Shown: in pieces, positions 17,140 through 25,223 of the stretch | Layout of the letters: every line of letters begins with the position of its first letter | How positions within the stretch are numbered: the first letter of the stretch is position 1 | Assembly: GCA_018268915.1 (NCBI GenBank) | Contig: JAFDVQ010000006.1 | Span: forward strand, 248,001-312,000 | Direction: 5' to 3' | DNA: 64,000 bases | Origin: Acidobacteriota bacterium | GTDB taxonomy: Bacteria > Acidobacteriota > Terriglobia > Terriglobales > Acidobacteriaceae | Program-made: the position numbers and the translations under genes | The notes under the pieces: model-generated | Databases searched by the model: none | Seen by the model: only the letters and a program-made list of their open reading frames with translations | What the model was told of the DNA's origin: nothing

Positions 17140-19653
17140 GTGAGAAATCGTTGCTCTTCGGGATTCCTTTGGCTTCTCGCTTCTCTGTTCTCCGCACTCG
17201 CCCCTCTGACTGCGCAAACTGCCGATCAAGCCTGGCTCAACTATCCGAAGATAGATGGCCGCACTCTCTTCCCCCGAAACATAAAGGCTCTGGGCACCGG
17301 GGCCATCGAGCAATCCGCGATGCGAGAGCTGAACAGGGCTCTTGGCAATCTTGCGGGTAAGTCAACTCATGGTCTGACTCCCCGCGCATTGGAAGCAGTC
17401 TCGGGAGAGACAATCATCGGCACCGCTGAAGAGTTCCGCAAGCAACGACCAGAAGGGCGCGTACCGCCTGATCTAGGACCAGGTGCCTTCTGGTTTGATC
17501 GCAAAGACTCTAACGGGATGCACCGCCTGCTCATCGTTGGCGGGGACGAACGAGGCGTACTTTACGGAGCGTTCAATCTCCTACGTCCGCGCGACGACAG
17601 GGGCTTTCCGCTTGAAGTTCATGAAGCTCCCGCCATGCCCATCCGCTGGGTAGACGAGTGGGACAACATCGACGGCTCTATTGAGCGCGGATATGCAGGT
17701 CGCAGTATCTTCTTCGACGCGGGTCACGTTCGAGCCGACCTCGCACCAGTCACGGAATACGCTCGCCTCCTCGCCTCGATCGGCATCAACGGATGCAATC
17801 TCAACAACGTCAACAATGCCTCAGCCTTCTTCACTCCAGAAATGCTGAAAGGAATTGCCAGGATTGCCGACGCGATGCGTCCCTACGGCGTTCGTGTCTC
17901 GCTCTCCGCCGATATTGCAAGCCCGCAAAAACTCGGCGGTCTCCCCACCTTCGACCCCCTCGACCCCGCAGTTAAAGAGTGGTGGTCCAGCAAAGTCGCC
18001 GAAATCTACTCCCTCATCCCTGATTTCGGTGGCTTTACCGTGAAGGCGGATTCCGAAGGCCAGTCAGGCCCTTCCAGCTATGGTCGCTCTCCTGCCGACG
18101 CCGCCAACATGCTTGCCGCCGCACTTGCTTCCCACGGAGGTGTCGTCCTCTACCGCGCGTTTGTCTACAACCACCATCTCGACTGGACCGACCCCAGAGC
18201 TGACCGCGCTCGTGCCGCATACGACATCTTTCATCCGCTCGATGGGAAGTTTGCGCCAAATGTTATCATTCAAACCAAAGAGGGTCCCATCGATTTTCAA
18301 GCTCGGGAACCCGTCTCTCCGCTCTTCGGTGGTTTACAGCACACCAGCCAGGCCGTGGAACTTCAAATCACGCAGGAATATCTTGGCCAGCAGCGCCATC
18401 TCGTCTACATCGCTCCCATGTGGAAGGAAGTCCTCGACTTCGACATGAAGGTAGGTGGCTCGACGACACCTGTAAAGCAGATCATCTCTGGGCGATCGTT
18501 CCACCAGCTGGGCGGAATCATCGGAGTCGCCTGCGTCGGACAGAACGGATGGCTTGGCTCACCGCTTGCCCTCGCAAACCTCTATGCCCTCGGCCGTCTC
18601 GCCTGGAATCCGGATCTCAAGCCCGAAGACATCGCCGCCGAATGGACCCGCCAGAGCATCTCCTCCGACTCCGCAGTCGTCCGTACTGTTGTCAACATGC
18701 TGATGCAGTCATGGCCTGCCTACGAGAACTACACCGGCCCTCTTGGTCTTCAGACCCTCACTGACATCACCGGCAGTCACTACGGCCCGAACGTCGAGGC
18801 AAGCGAGCGCAATGGCTGGGGTCAATGGCATAAAGCTGATCACGATGGCGTAGGTTTTGATCGTACTGTGGCGACGGGCACTGGCTTCGTGGGCCAATAC
18901 TCACCTGAGGTCGCGAAGACCTACGAGTCCACTGCAACAACTCCCGACAATCTGCTCCTTTTCTTCCACCACGTCCCCTACACGCACAAACTCCACGACG
19001 GCAGAACCGTTATCCAGTACATCTACGACTCGCACTACGATGGCGCTGCGCGTGCCGCCCGGTTCGTCGAGGATTGGCGTTCATTGAAGGGCAAGCTCAA
19101 CCCCGCCCTCTATGCGGATGTGCTACCGCGCCTCGAATATCAGGCCGGCCACGCCATCGTCTGGCGCGATGCCATCACTCAATACTTTCTCAAGCTCAGC
19201 GGAATACCCGACAACCAGGGCCGCGCTGGCCACTACCCCAACCGCTTTGAAGCGGAAGACGCCCATCTGACCAGCTATAAAGTCATCGATCTCACTCCGT
19301 GGGAAGATGCAAGCCGCGGCAAAGCGTTGACCTGTGACAGTCAGCAAACTTGCTCTGCCGACTTCCACTACTCCGGCAAAGCCGGCACGTTCAACGTCGC
19401 CGTTCAGTACTTCGATCTGCAAGGAGGCGTAGCCAAATTTAGTCTCCTCATAAGCGGCCGAAAGGTGGACAACTGGTCTGCAGAAGACAACCTGCCCTCA
19501 CGTCTTCCCAATGGGGACAATTCAACTCGCCGCATCATTCATAACGTTGCATTGAAGACTGGTGACAACATCCGGATCGAAGGCACAACTGAAGCTACGG
19601 ACCCTGCTGCCCTCGATTACGTCGAAATACTTCCACCATCGCTTGCGCCATAG
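17140..19653 (+). CDS. aguA: Alpha-glucuronidase, glycoside hydrolase family 67
   Basis: 837 aa from a GTG. An N-terminal hydrophobic signal ends near APLTAQTA, so this copy is exported. GH67 enzymes remove 4-O-methyl-glucuronic acid from the ends of xylo-oligosaccharides. An N-terminal GH20-like domain has GTAEEF and GVLYGAFNLLR. The central TIM barrel has RWVDEWDNIDGSIERGYAG, GFTVKADSEGQSGPSSYGR (acid Glu) and YDIFHPLDGKFAPNVIIQTK followed by EGPIDFQAREP (the Asp/Glu bases). The C-terminal domain has NWRS-like helices and ends in a beta-sandwich. No xylanase or xylosidase is adjacent, but two GH2 genes lie within 20 kb, consistent with a hemicellulose-utilising lifestyle. Confidence 0.93.
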   Translation: MRNRCSSGFLWLLASLFSALAPLTAQTADQAWLNYPKIDGRTLFPRNIKALGTGAIEQSAMRELNRALGNLAGKSTHGLTPRALEAVSGETIIGTAEEFRKQRPEGRVPPDLGPGAFWFDRKDSNGMHRLLIVGGDERGVLYGAFNLLRPRDDRGFPLEVHEAPAMPIRWVDEWDNIDGSIERGYAGRSIFFDAGHVRADLAPVTEYARLLASIGINGCNLNNVNNASAFFTPEMLKGIARIADAMRPYGVRVSLSADIASPQKLGGLPTFDPLDPAVKEWWSSKVAEIYSLIPDFGGFTVKADSEGQSGPSSYGRSPADAANMLAAALASHGGVVLYRAFVYNHHLDWTDPRADRARAAYDIFHPLDGKFAPNVIIQTKEGPIDFQAREPVSPLFGGLQHTSQAVELQITQEYLGQQRHLVYIAPMWKEVLDFDMKVGGSTTPVKQIISGRSFHQLGGIIGVACVGQNGWLGSPLALANLYALGRLAWNPDLKPEDIAAEWTRQSISSDSAVVRTVVNMLMQSWPAYENYTGPLGLQTLTDITGSHYGPNVEASERNGWGQWHKADHDGVGFDRTVATGTGFVGQYSPEVAKTYESTATTPDNLLLFFHHVPYTHKLHDGRTVIQYIYDSHYDGAARAARFVEDWRSLKGKLNPALYADVLPRLEYQAGHAIVWRDAITQYFLKLSGIPDNQGRAGHYPNRFEAEDAHLTSYKVIDLTPWEDASRGKALTCDSQQTCSADFHYSGKAGTFNVAVQYFDLQGGVAKFSLLISGRKVDNWSAEDNLPSRLPNGDNSTRRIIHNVALKTGDNIRIEGTTEATDPAALDYVEILPPSLAP

Positions 19654-19754
19654 TCGGCGGCCCACATGCTTTACATCGCTGACCGTGACAAGTGTGAGAA
19701 CAGGATGGCCAACTTTCATTGACACCGGCTGTGCTCGCCTTGTATTCCGGTTTT

Positions 19755-20072
19755 ATGGTTCGACTCAGCGTTCTCTATCCCGCTTCACCGGGTTCCACCT
19801 TCGACTGGGACTATTACCTCGGTCCCCATCTCGTCGTCGCCCGTAAGCTACTTGGAACTCGCGGCCTCGTGCGCGTTGAAGTCGATCGCGGTATCGGCGC
19901 ATTCCCTCCCGGCACGCCCTCGCACTATCACGCCATCGGCCACCTCTATTTCGAGTCCATGCTCCATCTCGACACGGCTCTAGCAGCAACAGCCCCCGAA
20001 CTGATTGCCGACCAGCGCAAATACTACTCCGGCGAGTCTGTCGTCCAGGTCAGCGAAGTTGTGCCGGTGTGA
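19755..20072 (+). CDS. EthD-domain protein
   Basis: 105 aa from ATG 19755; an in-frame start 12 codons earlier exists but adds a non-conserved tail. This is a ferredoxin-like alpha+beta fold of the EthD family: MVRLSVLYPA, FDWDYYLGPHLVVARKLLG, GTPSHYHAIGHLYFES, and a C-terminal VVQVSEVV strand. Some family members are involved in ether degradation, but most, including this type, have no assigned reaction. Single-domain, cytoplasmic, probably dimeric. Confidence 0.75.
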   Translation: MVRLSVLYPASPGSTFDWDYYLGPHLVVARKLLGTRGLVRVEVDRGIGAFPPGTPSHYHAIGHLYFESMLHLDTALAATAPELIADQRKYYSGESVVQVSEVVPV

Positions 20073-20084
20073 CTTGATTCAGAT

Positions 20085-20558
20085 CTACTTCCCCGCGTGC
20101 GGCTTCTCCCCCGACCACGTCCAAGCCTGAATCTTCCATGCTCCATCCTCTTTGTGAAGTACAGCCGTGATTTGACCCTTCTCATCCATAGGCTTGCCAT
20201 GCTCTTTGTACAGATATTCATTTGGCAGGATGACGTACGCAAAATCACCATCGCGCTCAATTCGCGTTGGCGTTCCATATTTCACCTGGCCATCGGAGAC
20301 GCCCGTTGCCTGAGCATGCTTCTCATAGGCAGAGGCCCAGTCCTGCGCTGCATGCACGCCACTCCATCGATGCGGAGCAAACTCGTCCACGATCGAGATC
20401 TCGCCTTTCGCATAGGTGGCGTAAGCCGCTGCTGTATTTTCCTTGTTGAAGGCATCGATAAACTGCCGTAGTGGCGCGGCAACATCATCCCCTGTCGTCG
20501 CGTATGCAGCCGAAATGCACAATGCACTCATCGCTAGGAGAAGCACAGTCTTTCTCAT
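20085..20558 (-). CDS. Exported NTF2-like (SnoaL/DUF4440-type) protein
   Basis: 157 aa from ATG 20558 (the frame is open further upstream without start evidence). Signal peptide to about residue 20 (ISAAYA). The NTF2-like cone fold is indicated by PLRQFIDAFNKENTAAAYAT near the start and by AVLHKEDGAWKIQAWTWS, the characteristic last strand pair. These proteins bind small hydrophobic ligands or act as isomerases; the function here is unknown. It is one of three exported NTF2-like genes in the window (also 27451 and 32355). It is convergent with the EthD gene. Confidence 0.8.
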   Translation of the reverse strand: MRKTVLLLAMSALCISAAYATTGDDVAAPLRQFIDAFNKENTAAAYATYAKGEISIVDEFAPHRWSGVHAAQDWASAYEKHAQATGVSDGQVKYGTPTRIERDGDFAYVILPNEYLYKEHGKPMDEKGQITAVLHKEDGAWKIQAWTWSGEKPHAGK

Positions 20559-20731
20559 TCGCTCCACCACCCTCGAGAACCGATCCCTTGAAGATTTCCT
20601 GTGAGCCTCGCATCTAGAATCGCCAATGTCAACTGACGATGCTGAAATCTCAGTCAAGGTAATTTGGCGTCGCTTCCAGAATGCACGCGCTAATCTTGAA
20701 CTAAGGACGACCCGATTCCCCGCGGAGGACC

Positions 20732-22044
20732 ATGCCTCTTTCATCCGGCATCTCACGTCGAAATTTCCTCGCCGTCTCCGGCGCTGTTCTCGGCGCTTCT
20801 CATCTGGCGGCGCATGCGGGCACAACGCCGCCATCGTCATCCGCCATCGAGTCGCTGCCCATTCTCTCGGCCCAGTCCCGCCCGTTCACAAACGTCGAAC
20901 GCCAAACCCGGATCGAGCATGCCCGTGAATTGATGACGCAAAACAAAATTGACGCCATCATACTTGCCAATTCCACCAGTTCCTCTGTCTACTTCGCGAA
21001 CCTGCACTTATACGGCGGCGAACGTCTATGGGCACTCGTTCTTCCCGCGCGATCCAAGTCCTTCCTGGTTTGTCCCGCCTTTGAAGAGGGCCGCGCTCAC
21101 GAGCTTCTGCTTCCGGCTCTCTCGCGGACAATTGCGACATCCTCACCTGGCAAGAAGACGAAAGCCCTTTCACTCTTCTCGGTCGCGGCCTAAAGGATCG
21201 TGGACTCGCGAACGCCACACTCGGACTCGACGAACACATGGCGTTCGTATTCTCTGAAGGTATTCGCGAAGCCAATCCGCACCTGAAGCTTGTCTCCGCC
21301 ACACCCATCACGGCTGGCTGCCGCATGATCAAAAGCGCGCACGAACTCGACTGTATGCGCCTGGCCTGTCGCGCCACCCTCCTCGTCTATCGCGCAGTGG
21401 CGCAGTCTCTCCATCCCGGCATGACCACGGCCGACGTCCATCAGCTCATCTCAGCCGCCTATCACCGTGTTGGCTTCGAAGGCGAGGCCAGCCTCAATGT
21501 CGATGAATACACTGCCGTTCCCCACGGTTCTCGCATGCCACAGACGCTTGGCGAAGGCTCGATACTCATGCTCGACGACGGCTGCTCTGTCGAAGGCTAC
21601 CAGTCAGACATTACCCGCACCTTCGTCCTCGGCAAACCTTCTGACAAGATGCTTTCGGTCTTCGACCTAGTCCGTCGAGCCCAGACTGCCGCTCTTCATG
21701 CCGCGCGACCCGGCACGCCAACCGCAGATGTCGACGCCGCAGCACGCAAAGTCATCGTGGATGGCGGCTACGGTCCTGGCTTCAAGTACTTCACTCATCG
21801 CGTTGGCCATGGCATCGGACTCGATGGGCACGAATGGCCATATTTCGTTCACCACAACATGTACGGCTGGGACCTGAATCCGCGGCTGGCAGCCGGCATG
21901 ACCCTCAGCGACGAGCCCGGCATCTATATTCCCGGCCAATTCGGCATTCGCCTTGAAGATGACCTCGTCGTGACCGAGAACGGTGCAGAACTTCTCACTC
22001 CCCAATGCCCATCGCTCGAAGAACCCTTCGCCAATGTCTCGTGA
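20732..22044 (+). pseudogene. Xaa-Pro aminopeptidase-like M24 metallopeptidase, interrupted by a frameshift
   Basis: The reading starts at ATG 20732 behind GGAGG with a Tat signal (SRRNFLAVSGAVLG). It runs in one frame through the creatinase-like N-domain to about 21126, and then the homologous sequence continues one frame back from the GAC at 21127 (D-N-C-D-I-L-T-W) to the stop at 22044. Inserting one G in CGGAC would restore a single 437-aa protein. The C-terminal pita-bread domain is otherwise intact, with all five metal-ligand positions: LDDGCSVEGYQSDITRTF (two Asp), VGHGIGLDGHE (His), LSDEPGIY (Glu), RLEDDLVV (Glu). A real recent mutation, a sequencing error or recoding are all possible; no classic slippery heptamer is seen. 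Confidence 0.8.
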
Positions 22045-22099
22045 CTACCCTCCGCTCTGAGCATTTAGCATGATCTGTTCCTGAGAAGGAGTGGGCTTC

Positions 22100-24682
22100 A
22101 TGCGTGCGAACGAAAGTGGAAAGATTGACAACTCTGCAACGCTGACAAGACGCGAAGCACTGCAAGCTGTAGCGGGCTTGACCGGGGCATCTCTCTTGCC
22201 ATTCAGTTCTGAGGCCAAGCCTTCATCGAAACATTCGGCTGAGTGGCCAGCCGACTCCGATTTCACCGCTTTACTCGAGAGCAGGCTCCGACCCTTCAAT
22301 GACGAGTGGCGTTTCCATCGCGGTGAAGTCACCGGTGCTGAATCCCCGTCCTTTGACGACTCCGCCTGGCGCACACTCGATGTTCCTCACGACTGGAGCA
22401 TCGAAGACCTTCCCACTACTGCCGAAGGGGACAGAGGAGCAATCTGGACTGACGGAACCAATCCACTTCGGGTCGGACCGTTTGACGCCTACCAGAGTGA
22501 AGGTCAGATCTCTACCGGCTGGACCGTGGGCGGCATCGGCTGGTATCGCAAAGCTTTCCAGGCTCCCATTCCCAAAGGTGAAACAACGGAGCTCAGGTTC
22601 GAAGGCGTCTACATGAACTGCGACGCCTGGCTCAACGGCGCCCACCTCGGCAATCATCCTTACGGCTACACTCCGTTCACCTTCGACATTACGCCGCACT
22701 TGAAAGACGGCACAAACGTCGTCGCCTTGCGTGTCAACAACTCTGGCCGCAACAGCCGCTGGTACTCAGGCTCCGGTATTTTCCGCAAAGTCTGGCTCGC
22801 GGTGAGCGGCGACCTTCACATTCCAGAACACGGGATCTCCGTCGTAACACCCGAAGTTTCCAAAGAAGCAGCAACCGCGAGCGTTGAGGTCACGGTCGAG
22901 AATGACGCCACAATCGATAAGAGGGCCTATGCTCGAGTCCGTCTAATCGATGCTGCCGGTGCAACCGCCGCGGAGTCATCATCACCGCTCACAGTCCCCA
23001 GGAACGGTCATGCCGCCGCAACCTGCGCATTGCATATTCCCACACCGCACCTCTGGTCACCGAACGATCCACATCTCTACCGTGTCGAGGTTCTCCTGGA
23101 AGAGGACCACAAACCGATCAACGCTGCAGCTCTGCACATCGGCATCCGCAAAATCGAGATCGACGCTGCGCAAGGCCTTCGCGTCAACGGCGAAGCGATG
23201 AAGCTTCAAGGTGGATGCGTTCATCACGACAACGGCCCGCTCGGATCCGCCTGCATCCCCCGCGCAGAAGAGCGCCGCGTCGAAATCCTCAAGGCCAACG
23301 GCTACAACGCCATTCGAACCAGCCACAACCCGCCTTCACGCGATTTCCTCGACGCCTGTGACCGTCTCGGTATGCTCGTCATCGACGAGGCCTTCGATTG
23401 CTGGGAGGCCGGCAACAAGAACCCGCAGGATTATCACCTCTACTTCAAGGACTGGTCGCAGCGCGATCTGGAGGGCATGATCATGCGCGATCGCAATCAT
23501 CCGTCCGTGATCCTCTGGAGCATCGGCAACGAGATCAACGAGCGCGCCGAGCCTCACGGTGTGGAGATAGGCAAAGCCCTCGCAGCCCTCGCCCACAAAC
23601 TCGATCCAACACGCAAAGTCACCGCAGCGATCTGCCATGCGTGGGATCATCCAGGCAAGACCTGGGCTGACATGCAGCCCGCTTTCACTTATATTGACGT
23701 GGGTGGCTACAACTACCAGTGGCCTGAATACGAGAAGGATCACACCAAGTATCCAGATCGCATCATGGCCGGCACCGAGTCGTTTCCCAACCAGGCCTAC
23801 CAGAACTGGCACGCAGTCGAGGCCAACAGCTACGTCCTCGGTGACTTTGTCTGGACGGCGATCGATTACCTCGGTGAATCGGGCATAGGCCATGCAAGCA
23901 TCGCCAATGGACAGGCTCACAGCGTATTCTCGCCGCCCTACCCGTGGTTCAACTCCTACTGCGGCGACATTGACCTCATCGGCAACAAAAAGCCGCAGTC
24001 GTATTTCCGCGATGTCGTATGGCGTCGCAGCAAAGTCGAGATGGCCGTCCAGCGCCCTATCCCACCCGGATACTCAGAACACATCAGCATGTGGGGTTGG
24101 AGCGATGAGTTACGCAGCTGGACCTGGCCCGGCTTTGAAAACACTCCGATGCAGGTCCGCGTCTACACTCGGGGAGACAGGGTGAAGCTCCTCTTAAACG
24201 ACAGGGAAGTCGGCTCAAAGGATGTCACCGAAAAGGACGCGCTGAAAGCAGAGTTCACCATCCCATACGCCTCGGGTGAGCTCAAAGCAATTGCCTATCA
24301 GGGCGGGACTGAAATCGGCAGAATCTCCTTTCAAACTGTCGGTAAGGCGTACAAACTGATGCTCACCGCCGACCGGCTAAAGCTCAAAGCTACTCGCGAT
24401 GACCTGAGCTACGTCACAGTCCAGATTGCCGACGAAAAGGGCCGGCCGCTGCCGGATGCAGTCGTCCCGGTCACCTTCAGTCTTGAAGGTCCAGGAGAAC
24501 TTGCTGCCGCGGGTAACGCCAATCCCAAAGACGTCTCCAGCTTCAGGCAGCCGCACTGCAAAACATTTCACGGCCAATGCCTGGTGATCGTCCGCCCACA
24601 TGAAAATTCTGGGAGCATCCAGCTTCGGGCGGAGTCACCCGGGCTCGAGCCTGCAACTATGAAATTGGAAATTTACGGCTGA
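22100..24682 (+). CDS. Tat-exported glycoside hydrolase family 2 protein
   Basis: 860 aa. ATG 22100 is favoured because AAGGAG (22086-22091) overlaps the in-frame GTG upstream. A twin-arginine-type leader (LTRREALQAVAGLTGASLL) contrasts with the Sec-type leader of the first GH2. Sugar-binding domain: DVPHDWSIEDLP, GGIGWYRKAF, YSGSGIFRKVWL. TIM barrel: CVHHDNGPLG, NAIRTSHNPPS, acid/base E478 in WSIGNEINE, nucleophile E560 in GTESFP. C-terminal domains are of the DUF4982/Ig type. The two GH2 proteins share these blocks and their length, so they are paralogs of probably different specificity. It lies 55 bp behind the frameshifted aminopeptidase. Confidence 0.93.
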   Translation: MRANESGKIDNSATLTRREALQAVAGLTGASLLPFSSEAKPSSKHSAEWPADSDFTALLESRLRPFNDEWRFHRGEVTGAESPSFDDSAWRTLDVPHDWSIEDLPTTAEGDRGAIWTDGTNPLRVGPFDAYQSEGQISTGWTVGGIGWYRKAFQAPIPKGETTELRFEGVYMNCDAWLNGAHLGNHPYGYTPFTFDITPHLKDGTNVVALRVNNSGRNSRWYSGSGIFRKVWLAVSGDLHIPEHGISVVTPEVSKEAATASVEVTVENDATIDKRAYARVRLIDAAGATAAESSSPLTVPRNGHAAATCALHIPTPHLWSPNDPHLYRVEVLLEEDHKPINAAALHIGIRKIEIDAAQGLRVNGEAMKLQGGCVHHDNGPLGSACIPRAEERRVEILKANGYNAIRTSHNPPSRDFLDACDRLGMLVIDEAFDCWEAGNKNPQDYHLYFKDWSQRDLEGMIMRDRNHPSVILWSIGNEINERAEPHGVEIGKALAALAHKLDPTRKVTAAICHAWDHPGKTWADMQPAFTYIDVGGYNYQWPEYEKDHTKYPDRIMAGTESFPNQAYQNWHAVEANSYVLGDFVWTAIDYLGESGIGHASIANGQAHSVFSPPYPWFNSYCGDIDLIGNKKPQSYFRDVVWRRSKVEMAVQRPIPPGYSEHISMWGWSDELRSWTWPGFENTPMQVRVYTRGDRVKLLLNDREVGSKDVTEKDALKAEFTIPYASGELKAIAYQGGTEIGRISFQTVGKAYKLMLTADRLKLKATRDDLSYVTVQIADEKGRPLPDAVVPVTFSLEGPGELAAAGNANPKDVSSFRQPHCKTFHGQCLVIVRPHENSGSIQLRAESPGLEPATMKLEIYG

Positions 24683-24760
24683 GGATGAGAGAAGGAAAAG
24701 ACTGAGGTCTGCTTGATGGCTAGGCGGCCGCTTGTCTGTTCGGTCCTTTTGCCCGCTGCG

Positions 24761-25129
24761 TTACCGTCCCATTACGATCTTGCCGGCACGTTCGTAGGAG
24801 CCCAGGTTGAACACATTTTTGTACCCCAACTCCTCGAGCTTTTTCTTCGCGAGGCCGCTTCGCACACCGGTCGAACAATGCAGCAACAGCACCTTATTCT
24901 TATCTTTAACAGCCGACGGAACTAGCACATCGACACGATCCAGAGGCATATTGTAAGCCTGCAGAATATGTCCTGAGTCGAACTCGTTCACACTTCTCAC
25001 ATCGATCAGCATAGCCCCGCTCCTCAGGTACTCGGCGGCCTCCTTCGATGAGATCTGGCCAGAGCGCTTCATAAACATGTACGCGAGCGCCAGCACGAGA
25101 ACGATAATAAAGGCAACCCAGGACGACAT
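24761..25129 (-). CDS. Membrane-anchored rhodanese-like protein
   Basis: 122 aa from ATG 25129. One N-terminal membrane span (residues 4-20, WVAFIIVLVLALAYMF) with a rhodanese domain behind it: AMLIDVRSVNEFDSGHI, then the active-site loop HCSTGVRSG with C85. This single-domain form carries sulfane sulfur as a Cys persulfide. The sulfur acceptor is not evident. The downstream-neighbouring molybdenum enzyme gene on the same strand ends 95 bp before this gene starts, so joint transcription and a role in sulfur supply are possible but unproven. Confidence 0.88.
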   Translation of the reverse strand: MSSWVAFIIVLVLALAYMFMKRSGQISSKEAAEYLRSGAMLIDVRSVNEFDSGHILQAYNMPLDRVDVLVPSAVKDKNKVLLLHCSTGVRSGLAKKKLEELGYKNVFNLGSYERAGKIVMGR

Positions 25130-25223
25130 ATAGCCAGTGTACCGCCTTTGTCTGAGCCTCCTGCCGCACACCTGGCCCGGCGTGAAGCACGTCTGCTCAA
25201 CCTCTGTTTAGTTCTGACAGACT

